From RGIG5612 sp045599965 (lineage in GTDB: Bacteria; Bacillota; Clostridia; Lachnospirales; Lachnospiraceae): 30,601 bases of DNA. Numbering within the stretch: the stretch's first letter is position 1; each line of letters begins with the position of its first letter. The translations under genes and the position numbers were made by a program. The stretch lies in the NCBI GenBank assembly GCA_045599965.1, contig JAZRXA010000076.1, positions 1 through 30,601 on the forward strand, written 5' to 3'. Below the pieces are notes generated by a model that was not told the DNA's origin, made no database searches, and worked only from the letters and a program-made list of their open reading frames with translations. Shown piece after piece: positions 7,648 to 15,479 of this stretch.

Positions 7648-8985
7648 ATGATTGTAAGAAAAGCTGAAAAATACATAAATAACTGGATTAAACATCCTAA
7701 ACGTGCATTGTTGGTAGCTGGTGCACGACAAGTTGGAAAAACATATACTATTCGAAAATGTTTAACCCTTTCTAATTGTAACTATATTGAAATAAACTTA
7801 ATTGAAAACCCAGAATTTGTACTCGCGCTAGAACAATCAACTAGTATTGAAGAATTAAAACTAAATATTTCTGCTTTAAAAAATGTGACTTTTGTGGACA
7901 ACGAATCTTATTTGTTTATTGATGAAGTTCAGGAGTGCGCAGATATTATTACTAAAATAAAATTTTGGGTTGATGACGGAAGAATTAAATTTATACTAAG
8001 TGGGTCTCTATTAGGCATTGAACTTAAAAATTTGAGGTCTGCCCCTGTTGGTTACGTAGAAGAGCTTGATATGTATCCGCTAGATTTTGAAGAGTTCCTT
8101 ATAGCGAGCAATGTAACTTTAGAAACTATAGATTATTTGAAAAATTGCTTTCTTAATTTGGTTCCTATAACAGATGTGATAAACAATAAAATGTTTACCC
8201 ATCTTAATAGATATTTAGTAGTTGGTGGAATGCCCGCAGCCGTAAACGCTTATATTGAAACTGGAAATCTTGGTGAAGTTTCAATAATTCAAAAAAATAT
8301 TATACGACAATATAAAATGGATTTTACAAAATATGAAACCCTAGATAAAAAGCTTATGTTGTCTGCAATTTATGACCAAATTCCTTCTCAACTATTGAAA
8401 CAAAATAACCGCTTCAATTATTCGGATATAGAAAAAAATTTAAGATTTGAAAAATTAGAAAACAGTTTTTTATGGCTTAAGTATGCCGGAGTTGCAATTG
8501 CAACACTAAATTCCACCGAACCTAGGATTGCGCTAACCCAGAACGCCAAAAGTAGTTTGCTAAAATTATATTCATCAGATGTTGGGCTCTTAACCTGCCA
8601 ATACGGCACTGCTTTAAGATCCAAAATTCTCTTTGATGATAATAAAATTAATCTCGGTGGCGTATATGAGAATTTTGTAGCGCAAGAATTACATGCACAT
8701 GGATACCCCTCATATTTCTATAACAACCACAATATAGGAGAACTTGATTTTTTAATAGAACACAATGGTGCTGTATTGCCTATTGAAGTAAAAATCGGAA
8801 AAGATTATTATGTGCATAGTGCCATTACTAAAGTGACAAATAACAAAGAGTATCAAATAAAAGCATCTTATGTGTTTGCAAATTGCAACATTGAAAAACA
8901 AAATAAAATTATATACTACCCTATTTACATGTGTGCATTTTTAAATGATAAAATTGAATATCCTATACTAAGCTTGGATATATAA
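7648..8985 (+). CDS. AAA_14/DUF4143 ATPase with C-terminal nuclease-like domain
   Basis: A 445-residue protein of the abundant prokaryotic ATPase family that joins an AAA+ P-loop domain to DUF4143. Seen: Walker A GARQVGKT (residues 25-32), Walker B YLFIDEVQ (88-95), a sensor-1-like FILSGS (115-120), and in the C-terminal part the PD-(D/E)xK-like residues ENFVAQEL (341-348), GELD (364-367) and IEVK (379-382). Family members are often scattered, multi-copy and accessory; their biological role is not firmly established, so I assign none. It runs head-on toward the origin and interrupts the usual rsmG-parA synteny, which suggests acquisition. The ATG is supported by GAGG nine bases upstream. Confidence 0.9.
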   Translation: MIVRKAEKYINNWIKHPKRALLVAGARQVGKTYTIRKCLTLSNCNYIEINLIENPEFVLALEQSTSIEELKLNISALKNVTFVDNESYLFIDEVQECADIITKIKFWVDDGRIKFILSGSLLGIELKNLRSAPVGYVEELDMYPLDFEEFLIASNVTLETIDYLKNCFLNLVPITDVINNKMFTHLNRYLVVGGMPAAVNAYIETGNLGEVSIIQKNIIRQYKMDFTKYETLDKKLMLSAIYDQIPSQLLKQNNRFNYSDIEKNLRFEKLENSFLWLKYAGVAIATLNSTEPRIALTQNAKSSLLKLYSSDVGLLTCQYGTALRSKILFDDNKINLGGVYENFVAQELHAHGYPSYFYNNHNIGELDFLIEHNGAVLPIEVKIGKDYYVHSAITKVTNNKEYQIKASYVFANCNIEKQNKIIYYPIYMCAFLNDKIEYPILSLDI

Positions 8986-9039
8986 TGTAAAATTGGTTGT
9001 TTTATTTCGTAAATTAAAAGGTCTACACGTTTTTGCTAT

Positions 9040-9058
9040 GTTTTTTATAATAAAAAAC
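9040..9058. terminator. AT-only palindrome after the ATPase gene
   Basis: A 19-bp palindrome, six T then six A around ATAAT and bounded by G and C, lies 55 bp after the DUF4143 ATPase stop. It could act as a weak bidirectional terminator, but the stem has only A-T pairs apart from the ends. Confidence 0.25.
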
Positions 9059-9081
9059 CACGTTTTTACGTTAGTCCTGCA

Positions 9082-9110
9082 TTGAAAAAAATATGTTTTT
9101 GATTTATAAT
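9082..9110 (+). promoter_or_regulatory. Predicted promoter of the hydrolase-like gene
   Basis: TTGAAA (9082-9087), a 17-bp spacer and a consensus TATAAT (9105-9110) lie 28 bp before the ATG at 9139. An 11-codon reading frame (9129-9164) overlaps the gene start in another frame and has the better-placed AAGGA. Whether it is translated is unknown. Confidence 0.7.
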
Positions 9111-9138
9111 TTAAGTTCAAGGATACGGATGAATACAT

Positions 9139-9924
9139 ATGAATTTAGCAAAGAAGATTTTTAAAATTATCTTAAATATTCTAGGCATTTGCCTAATTAT
9201 CTCTGGAATCAATGCGTTGTTTGCTTTTATCGAAGAACGCATTCATAATTCTAATGTTCCTGAAGATGGCAAGGTTTATATGTGGAAGTATGGAAAGATT
9301 TTCTATACTAAGAGAGGCGAGGGCTCTCCTGTTATTTTAGTGCACTCTCTTTCTCCTGATCATTCCGGCAAGAATTTAACTACTCTTACACAGCACTTAA
9401 GCCTTACGCATACTGTATATACGCTTGATTTACTAGGCTTTGGCCTTTCTGATAAACCTTGGATTACTTATACGAATTTCGTATATGCGACTCTTCTTAA
9501 GAATTTTGCGACAGACGTTGTCGGAGGGAAAGCTTCTTTAGTCGTTTGCGGTGATTCTGGTCTTTTTGGAATGCAGGCAAACAAGATTGCGCCTGGCGTT
9601 TTTGACAAGGTCGTTTTATTAAATCCTGCGAAAGTTGAAAGAATTCGTATTAAAAAAGAAGTTGGGATTTGCCTTAAGAAACTCCTAGACTTCCCATTAA
9701 TTGGTACTTTTCTTTTTAATATTTATAGTCTTGTTGGAGCTACTCCTTTTGATAAGGAAGGAAGACATGTTATGGCAAGCCGTTTAGCTGGCCACTTAAC
9801 TGTATCAATAAATAAAAAACCAAGCTTTATGAGTTCTAATGTTATTATTCTTGAAAGACAGAACGGAAACAACTTTACATATGGCGATATTTCATCCGTT
9901 CTTTTATCTGAAGACTTTACTTGA
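9139..9924 (+). CDS. Short alpha/beta-hydrolase-fold protein with N-terminal membrane anchor
   Basis: 261 residues. An N-terminal hydrophobic segment (about residues 8-30) should anchor it with the rest outside the membrane. The fold is supported by the oxyanion-loop region VILVHSLSPDHSG (65-77), the strand-loop DLLGFGLSDKP (97-107) and a nucleophile elbow VVCGDSGLFG (135-144) with S140. After about residue 230 the protein stops, and I see no candidate for the usual C-terminal catalytic histidine. It may be a shortened, catalytically altered or degenerate member. Substrate unknown. It converges with rsmG, overlapping its end by 8 bp, and is transcribed head-on to replication. Confidence 0.7.
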   Translation: MNLAKKIFKIILNILGICLIISGINALFAFIEERIHNSNVPEDGKVYMWKYGKIFYTKRGEGSPVILVHSLSPDHSGKNLTTLTQHLSLTHTVYTLDLLGFGLSDKPWITYTNFVYATLLKNFATDVVGGKASLVVCGDSGLFGMQANKIAPGVFDKVVLLNPAKVERIRIKKEVGICLKKLLDFPLIGTFLFNIYSLVGATPFDKEGRHVMASRLAGHLTVSINKKPSFMSSNVIILERQNGNNFTYGDISSVLLSEDFT

Positions 9925-10699
9925 TTGGTGATTTAGATGGTTTTCCTGCGCGACGCGGATATTTATCCGGCGTCGTATTTTTTTTGCTTATTATTACCAA
10001 AGATCTTTTTCCCGAGCCTAAAGGAAGCTCATATTCTCTAATATCTTCTAGTTTTCCGCCTAATTCTTCTATTGCTTTTGATGCGGCTAAAACTTCTTCT
10101 TTACAATCTGCTGATTTGTAGAATATTGCGCATCCGCCTACTTTTACGAACGGCAAGGTGTATTCTGCTAATACCGCTGAATCTGCTACGGCTCTAGAAA
10201 CACATGCATCAAAGCTTTCTCTTAGAGCCTCTCCTTTTTTTGCTAAATCTTCAGCTCTTCCAGCGACAGCTTTTATATCTTTAAGGCTTAGTTTTTCAAT
10301 AACTTCGTCGATAAAATTTATTCTTTTATTAAGGGAATCTGCGAGTAAAAAATCGATATCTGGCAGGGCAATTTTGAGCGGAATTCCTGGGAATCCTGCG
10401 CCCGTTCCGATGTCCAAAACTCTACATCTTGTGGTCTCTTTTTCAGCCTCCCCACAAGGGCAACTTTCCTTTATTTTCAAGGCTTTTTCCATAATTAGTG
10501 GTGCTGCGGCAAGTGAGTCTACCATATGTTTTATTTCTACTTCTTTTTCATCCGTAATCGCCGTCAAATTCATGACTTTATTCTTCTCTAGAAGTAGTGT
10601 TTCAAAGGTATCGAACTTCTCTATCTGCTCTTCGCTTAATTCGATTCCTTGGCTCTTTATATATTCTCTTAATAGCTCAAATTGTTTCACGTGAAACAT
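9917..10699 (-). CDS. rsmG: 16S rRNA (guanine-527-N7)-methyltransferase RsmG
   Basis: A 260-residue S-adenosylmethionine-dependent enzyme that methylates G527 (E. coli numbering) of 16S rRNA; loss gives low-level streptomycin resistance in relatives. The SAM-binding motif VLDIGTGAGFPGIPLKI is at residues 94-110, and the family-typical end DKYPRRAGKPSKSPI is intact. Residues 75-93 form an insertion with cysteines just before the SAM motif. The start is ambiguous. ATG at 10699 has AGGAGG directly abutting it and GGGAGG 11 bases upstream, while GTG at codon 4 sits nine bases after AAGGAGG. The first codons (MFHVKQ) are dictated by a parS site. Confidence 0.95.
   Translation of the reverse strand: MFHVKQFELLREYIKSQGIELSEEQIEKFDTFETLLLEKNKVMNLTAITDEKEVEIKHMVDSLAAAPLIMEKALKIKESCPCGEAEKETTRCRVLDIGTGAGFPGIPLKIALPDIDFLLADSLNKRINFIDEVIEKLSLKDIKAVAGRAEDLAKKGEALRESFDACVSRAVADSAVLAEYTLPFVKVGGCAIFYKSADCKEEVLAASKAIEELGGKLEDIREYELPLGSGKRSLVIISKKNTTPDKYPRRAGKPSKSPIK
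9951..9985 (+). terminator. Terminator for the hydrolase gene, embedded in the rsmG 3' end
   Basis: CGACGCGGAT and ATCCGGCGTCG pair around an ATTT loop with one bulged base. A TATTTTTTTT tail follows on the plus strand. The element lies entirely inside the last codons of the convergent rsmG, which encode the conserved C-terminus. Confidence 0.7.
10683..10698. promoter_or_regulatory. parS site 2 (in the rsmG start codons)
   Basis: TGTTTCACGTGAAACA is a perfect 16-bp palindrome matching the ParB recognition sequence. It overlaps the rsmG initiation region and fixes codons 1-6. Confidence 0.95.
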
Positions 10700-10965
10700 C
10701 CTCCTTACCGCCTCCCTTATCTTATTCTAATTCGCCGTCGTTTTCAAGTGTTTGTTTAATTCGAGAGCAAAGGATATGCCACAAACGGCTCGAAACGTTC
10801 TAAGCTCAGCGAATATCGGGAAAACCGTGCCTTGCCTCGCGCTCCGGATGGAACGGAGACGCTCGTCAAGACTCCCGACATCCGCTTCGCTAAGAACTTT
10901 CGGCTTATTGTTTGTTGGCATATCCCTTGCTCTCGATTTTTTGAGTGCGGCTGAGGTCTATAGTC

Positions 10966-11030
10966 CAGCGCTCAAAATAGTCATAAAACGCATGACGAGG
11001 ATACTAAGTTTTTGACTATTTTGAGCGTTG
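10966..11030. repeat. Long perfect inverted repeat with 29-base loop
   Basis: CGCTCAAAATAGTCA (10969-10983) and its exact reverse complement (11013-11027) form a 15-bp stem, extendable to 18 bp with one G-U pair. The loop contains one copy of the 21-bp direct repeat of the island. It resembles a small palindromic mobile repeat rather than a terminator, since no T-run follows on either side. Confidence 0.8.
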
Positions 11031-11243
11031 TCAATCTGGCGTTTTGTGACTGCGCTGTGGTTGTTTTTAATCTTTAGTGGCGAGCAAAACAAGACTCCAG
11101 CAAAACAATAAGCCATGGGTTCTTGATAAGCTGTGCGGCGGTGGTTTCGGCGAGCGTCTCCGTTCCATCCAGAGCTTGCAAATTTTCGCCCCCCCGCAGG
11201 AGCGTGCTGCAACCACAAAACGCATGGCGAGGATACTTAATGA

Positions 11244-11321
11244 GTTGTGCGTTAGGAGCTTCAAGCGGATCTCCGTCCCATCCGGAGTCCGCGCAGAAGC
11301 ACGTTTTTCCTAACGTGCAAC
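11244..11321. repeat. Nested long hairpin
   Basis: Outer arms GTTGTGCGTTAGGA and TCCTAACGTGCAAC match at 12 of 14 positions. Inside them GCTTC/GAAGC, GCGGA/TCCGC and CTCCG/CGGAG pair in order around TCCCATC. The structure spans about 78 bases and carries the third copy of the island's hairpin core. Confidence 0.75.
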
Positions 11322-11367
11322 GAATTTAGTCTCCATCGCCGCTAAGTTTTTGGTTGTAGCACGCAGA

Positions 11368-11383
11368 TGTTTCACGTGAAACA
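11368..11383. promoter_or_regulatory. parS site 3 (next to the mnmG stop)
   Basis: A second perfect TGTTTCACGTGAAACA palindrome. It ends one base before the mnmG stop codon. Confidence 0.95.
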
Positions 11384-11384
11384 T

Positions 11385-13265
11385 TTAAAGTTTTTCTTTG
11401 GATAAGTAAACGAGAAGCACCGCGATGTCAGCCGGAGTTACGCCGGAGATACGCGAAGCTTGACCGATAGAGTGGGGCTTAAAGAGATTAAGCTTTTGAC
11501 CAGCTTCAAGACGAAGCCCGCTAATTTTTTCGTAATCAATATCATCGCTGAGTTTTCTAGCCTCAACGCGTTTAAAATTCTCAACCTGTTTTTCTTGCCT
11601 TTCAATATAACCTTTGTACTTAATTTCGATATTAATTTGCTCAATAATATCCTTAGGCAAGTCTTTGTATTCAGGATCGAGATCCTTAAGTTTTTCATAA
11701 TCAAGCTCAGGTCTTCTAATAAGCTCATCAAGGGTAACACCTGTGTTTAGTGGTGTCGAACCATACTTAACCACAATATCTTGTGTTTTTTTGCCTGCGC
11801 CAATAGGAATTTGCTCTAGACGAGCGACCTCGTCTTCGATGATTTTCTTTTTGTTTTTAACATATTCATAACGCTCATCAGAAACAAGCCCAATCTCATG
11901 ACCAATTTCGCTAAGACGAAGATCGGCGTTGTCTTGACGAAGTAAAAGTCTGTATTCAGCTCGGCTTGTCATCATTCTATATGGCTCATTGTTTTCCTTT
12001 GTAACAAGGTCGTCAATAAGTACGCCGATATAAGCCTGGCTTCTGTCTAAAATAACAGGCTCTTTTCCTTGAATCTTTCTAACAGCATTTACTGCTGCCA
12101 TAAAACCTTGAACAGCAGCTTCTTCGTATCCTGAACTGCCGTTAACTTGGCCAGCAAAGTAAAGATTTTGGATTTTCTTTGATTCTAAGGTCGCCTTTAT
12201 TTCATTTGCATTAATGCAATCATATTCGATTGCGTATGCATTTCTAATTATTTTAACGTTCTCTAGTCCAATCATCGTTTTGTACATAGCAAACTGGACA
12301 TCTTCAGGTAGAGAAGAGCTCATTCCTGAAAGATACATCTCGTTCGTATATAGGCCTTCTGGCTCTACAAATATCTGATGTCTCTCTTTTTCTGGGAATT
12401 TTACAACCTTGTCCTCAATAGAAGGGCAGTATCTAGGGCCTGTTCCCTCGATTTCGCCAGAGAATAGAGGAGAGCGGTCTATATTCTCCCTAATTATTTT
12501 ATGCGTCTCTTCTGTGGTATATGTGAGCCAGCATGATACTTGCTCTTTTTGGATATCGTCCGGATTTGTCGAAAATGAGAATGGCACAATCGGATTATCG
12601 CCCTTTTGCTCCTTCATTTTTGAAAAATCTAAACTTCTTTTATCTACTCTTGCCGGCGTTCCCGTCTTAAATCTTCTAACCGGGATTCCGTTTTCTACTA
12701 ATGAATCGCTTAAATGGTTTGCAGCTTGAAGTCCGTTTGGCCCTGTTGGATTGCTAACGTCTCCATAAATACATCTTGCCTTTAGATATGTTCCGGTTGC
12801 AAGAACTACGGCTTTCGCATTATAAGCCGCTCCGGAATATGTCTTAACGCCACAAACTTTTCCGTCTTCAACTATAAGCTCTGTAACTTCGGCTTGTCTA
12901 ATTGTAAGATTTTCTGTATTTTCAAGGGTTTTTCGCATCTCCCTCGTATAATCTTGTTTATCAGCCTGCGCTCTAAGAGAGTGCACTGCTGGGCCTTTCG
13001 ATGTGTTAAGCATTCGTGATTGGATAAATGTTTTATCGATGTTCTTGCCCATCTCGCCACCCAGGGCATCAAGTTCTCTTACTAGATGTCCTTTGCTGCT
13101 GCCTCCGATATTAGGATTGCACGGCATAAGAGCAATACTGTCTATGCTGACAGTAAACATTATTGTGTTCATGTTAAGGCGCGCTGCTGCTAATGCGGCT
13201 TCGCATCCCGCATGTCCCGCCCCCACTATAACTATGTCGTAGTCTTCGGTAATATGCTTCAACAT
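11385..13265 (-). CDS. mnmG: tRNA uridine-5-carboxymethylaminomethyl modification enzyme MnmG (GidA)
   Basis: About 626 residues with the start chosen here. It binds FAD and, with MnmE, installs the aminomethyl-type modification at the wobble uridine U34 of several tRNAs. Seen: the FAD loop GAGHAGCEAA near the N-terminus, SRMLNTSKGPAVHSLRAQAD, PRYCPSIEDK, and GSSGYEEAAVQGFMAAVNA. The frame stays open eight codons upstream to a TTG at 13289. The ATG at 13265 has AGGA at the right distance and gives the normal family length, so it is preferred. It lies downstream of mnmE after a gap with a long hairpin, and its stop touches a parS site. Confidence 0.96.
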   Translation of the reverse strand: MLKHITEDYDIVIVGAGHAGCEAALAAARLNMNTIMFTVSIDSIALMPCNPNIGGSSKGHLVRELDALGGEMGKNIDKTFIQSRMLNTSKGPAVHSLRAQADKQDYTREMRKTLENTENLTIRQAEVTELIVEDGKVCGVKTYSGAAYNAKAVVLATGTYLKARCIYGDVSNPTGPNGLQAANHLSDSLVENGIPVRRFKTGTPARVDKRSLDFSKMKEQKGDNPIVPFSFSTNPDDIQKEQVSCWLTYTTEETHKIIRENIDRSPLFSGEIEGTGPRYCPSIEDKVVKFPEKERHQIFVEPEGLYTNEMYLSGMSSSLPEDVQFAMYKTMIGLENVKIIRNAYAIEYDCINANEIKATLESKKIQNLYFAGQVNGSSGYEEAAVQGFMAAVNAVRKIQGKEPVILDRSQAYIGVLIDDLVTKENNEPYRMMTSRAEYRLLLRQDNADLRLSEIGHEIGLVSDERYEYVKNKKKIIEDEVARLEQIPIGAGKKTQDIVVKYGSTPLNTGVTLDELIRRPELDYEKLKDLDPEYKDLPKDIIEQINIEIKYKGYIERQEKQVENFKRVEARKLSDDIDYEKISGLRLEAGQKLNLFKPHSIGQASRISGVTPADIAVLLVYLSKEKL

Positions 13266-13310
13266 GTATCCTTTCAATATTTTTCTCAAATATATAAATT
13301 CTTGTAGTGA

Positions 13311-13373
13311 GCGAAGCCGTATGACTCGTTGAAGACGTCATTGGCTGACGTCGGAAACGAGTTATCGGTTCGC
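13311..13373. repeat. Long GC-rich hairpin between mnmE and mnmG
   Basis: Arms pair in succession: GCGAAGCCG with CGGTTCGC (one bulge), ATG with TAT (one G-U), ACTCGTT (13324-13330) with AACGAGT (13356-13362), and GACGTCA (13334-13340) with TGACGTC (13346-13352) around TTGGC. The internal loops are GAA and GGA. No U-run follows in the mnmE-to-mnmG direction. It is more likely a palindromic repeat or RNA-processing structure than a terminator. Confidence 0.8.
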
Positions 13374-13417
13374 GAGCCTAGCTCGTATATTTTGTGCCGT
13401 TTTACAAAATATTATTA

Positions 13418-14800
13418 TCATTTACCCATGCAGAATTTCGAGAAGATCTCGTCGGCGAGATCGTCTTCGATGGCTTCACCAATAACAACGCCAAGCATTT
13501 CGTATCCGCCCATAAGATCAATCGTATAAAAATCTTCAGGCATACCATTCTTTATTGACTCGGCAGCTTTATTAAGCGAATCGTATGCGCCCAAAAGCGC
13601 AGCCTTTTGCCTAGCATTCGTTATATAAACTTGGTCATTAAAGTTAATGACCTTATTGTAAAACATCTCTTTAACAGTGTTTGCAAATTTATCTAACCCA
13701 ACCTCGTTTGTTACACTTGTTTCAATAACAGGTGTGTTTTCTAAACACTTATACATTTTTTGTATATCTGCTTTTGTCTCAAGATCCGTTTTGTTGAGTA
13801 GGGTAATAGCCTTTTTGTTTTTTATTATGTCGATGATTGCAAAATCATCATCGTCTAATTCTCTAGATGTATCTACGACAAAGACTATTAAATCTGCTTC
13901 CTTTGCATAATCTTTCGCCTTGTCGACGCCCATCTTCTCAATTACATCTTCTGTGTTTCTAATTCCAGCGGTATCAATTATGTTAAGAGTTACATCGCCC
14001 AAACGCAAACTTTCTTCTAGCGCATCTCTGGTTGTTCCCGCAATATCGGTAACAATCGCTCTTTCCGTTCCGAGCAACGCATTAAGTAGAGAAGACTTTC
14101 CTACATTTGGCTTTCCTAATATTACCGTCTTTATTCCTTCTTTGATAATTCTGCCATCGTCGGCGCTGTCTAGAAGTTCTTTAATGTCTGCGATACATGA
14201 ATCGACTATTGGTAATAATTTTTCGCCATAGCCTTCCATTTCTATATGCTCTGGGTCATCTATCGCCGCTTCTATGTACGCGATTTGCTCTAAAAGTATC
14301 GCTCTTTTTGCTCTTATCTTTTCGGAGACGCTACCTTTAAGCTGCGAGAGGGCAGACTTAAGTGCGAAATCATTCTCCGCATTTATTACGTCAATTACTG
14401 CTTCGGCTTGCGACAAATCTATTCGGCCATTTACAAAAGCTCTTTTTGTAAACTCTCCTGGCTCTGCGATTCGTGCTCCGTTTTTTATTACTAACTCTAA
14501 TGTTTTATTTAAGACATACATTCCGCCGTGGCAATCGATTTCGACTGTATCTTCACGCGTGTATGTATGTGGGCCTTTCATAATAAGAACCAGCACTTCG
14601 TCTATTACTTTGTCGCCATCTACAATGTTTCCGTAGTGCACAGAATGCGACGGCACATGTAACAGATCCTTTTCTTTTGCCGGCTTAAAAATTTTCTTTA
14701 TGATGTTGAATGCTTCATCGCCACTAATTCTAATTATTCCTATTCCGGAATTGTTCATTGCTGTTGCAATTGCGGCGATTGTTTCGGTTGTATTAATCAT
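13418..14800 (-). CDS. mnmE: tRNA modification GTPase MnmE (TrmE)
   Basis: A 460-residue K+-activated GTPase that partners MnmG in wobble-uridine modification. The N-terminal domain (ETIAAIATAMNNSGIGIIRISG) binds formyl-tetrahydrofolate. A helical domain carries the inserted G domain with G1 GKPNVGKS (229-236), G2-type TDIAGTTRD (251-259), G3 DTAG (276-279) and G4 NKTD (336-339). The C-terminal CMGK keeps the catalytic cysteine (residue 457) of the C-x-GK motif. Length is normal. It sits between jag and mnmG in the classical order. Confidence 0.97.
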   Translation of the reverse strand: MINTTETIAAIATAMNNSGIGIIRISGDEAFNIIKKIFKPAKEKDLLHVPSHSVHYGNIVDGDKVIDEVLVLIMKGPHTYTREDTVEIDCHGGMYVLNKTLELVIKNGARIAEPGEFTKRAFVNGRIDLSQAEAVIDVINAENDFALKSALSQLKGSVSEKIRAKRAILLEQIAYIEAAIDDPEHIEMEGYGEKLLPIVDSCIADIKELLDSADDGRIIKEGIKTVILGKPNVGKSSLLNALLGTERAIVTDIAGTTRDALEESLRLGDVTLNIIDTAGIRNTEDVIEKMGVDKAKDYAKEADLIVFVVDTSRELDDDDFAIIDIIKNKKAITLLNKTDLETKADIQKMYKCLENTPVIETSVTNEVGLDKFANTVKEMFYNKVINFNDQVYITNARQKAALLGAYDSLNKAAESIKNGMPEDFYTIDLMGGYEMLGVVIGEAIEDDLADEIFSKFCMGK

Positions 14801-14809
14801 ATTTAATTT

Positions 14810-14832
14810 GCGCCCCGGATTTTCCGAGGCGC
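14810..14832 (-). other. Hairpin between jag and mnmE
   Basis: GCGCCCCGG and CCGAGGCGC pair (one C-A mismatch) around ATTTT. It lies in the 42-bp gap between the jag stop and the mnmE ATG. There is no U-run on the transcribed strand, so an RNA stability or processing role is likelier than termination. Confidence 0.5.
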
Positions 14833-14842
14833 TAAAAGTTTC

Positions 14843-15466
14843 TTATCGTTTGTAGTAAACAACTACTTTTCTGTTAGGCTCCTCGCCCTCACTCTTTGTT
14901 GTTACAAACTTATCTGCTTGTAAGTATGAGTGGATGATTCTTCTTTCATATGGATTCATCGGTTCGAGTGTAATTTTATGTTTTGTTTTCTTAACTTTTG
15001 TTGCAATATTTTTTGCAAGATTTTCTAAAGTTTTTTGTCTTCTGTCTCTATAATCTTTTGTGTCTAATTTAACTCTGTAGTAATCTTCTTTTTCTTTGTT
15101 TGCAATTATGCTAACTAAATATTGCAATGCATCTAGCGTTTGTCCTCTTTTTCCGATTAAGTCTCCTGTATCTTCGCCTTCTAAATCTATACTGATTACT
15201 TTTTCGATTTCATCTATTTCGATTTTAGGCTCGGCTTTGATTTCCATTTTTTCTAAAACTTCTGTGAGGAATTCTTTAATAGCTCCTTCTTCAGATTGTT
15301 TTTTTCTTACTTTTATAACTGCTTCTTTAGAGAATAAACCTAAAAGTCCGCCGTTGCCTTCTTCAACTACTTCGTATTCTATGTTATCACTTGTAGTTTC
15401 AAGGGCAATTGTTGCTTCTGTTATGGCTTCGTCTACGGTTTTTCCTGTAAACTCTTGATATTCCAT
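14843..15466 (-). CDS. jag: RNA-binding protein KhpB/EloR (Jag)
   Basis: A 207-residue cytoplasmic RNA-binding protein, linked in relatives to control of cell elongation and found beside yidC in most Firmicutes. Domains in order: Jag-N (about residues 3-50, with GGLLGLFSKEA), a KH domain with the GxxG-type loop IGKRG (104-108) followed by QTLDALQYLVS, and an R3H domain with NPYERRIIHSYLQ (171-183). The linker between Jag-N and KH is short and acidic. The ATG follows yidC by 13 bp, so it is in the same operon. Confidence 0.95.
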   Translation of the reverse strand: MEYQEFTGKTVDEAITEATIALETTSDNIEYEVVEEGNGGLLGLFSKEAVIKVRKKQSEEGAIKEFLTEVLEKMEIKAEPKIEIDEIEKVISIDLEGEDTGDLIGKRGQTLDALQYLVSIIANKEKEDYYRVKLDTKDYRDRRQKTLENLAKNIATKVKKTKHKITLEPMNPYERRIIHSYLQADKFVTTKSEGEEPNRKVVVYYKR

Positions 15467-15479
15467 ATTTGCCTCCCGA

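Larger units (their letters stand above)
10740..11340. repeat. GC-rich, palindrome-dense island between rsmG and mnmG
   Basis: This stretch of the 685-bp gap is clearly richer in GC than the flanking genes. It is filled with related repeats. A 17-bp hairpin core, CTCCG-loop-CGGAG type, occurs at 10842-10858 (inverted), 11158-11174 (one arm mismatch) and 11271-11287. GGATGGAACGGAGACGCTCG at 10846-10865 is exactly inverted at 11151-11170. A 21-bp direct repeat occurs at 10985-11005 and 11217-11237 with one mismatch. Short open frames exist on both strands but have no ribosome sites or recognisable domains. I read it as non-coding repeat sequence. Confidence 0.75.

Noticed and set aside
10727..11329. 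Short open frames on both strands in the rsmG-mnmG gap
   Set aside because: They overlap one another in several frames, lack ribosome sites and recognisable domains, and are explained by the GC-rich inverted repeats.
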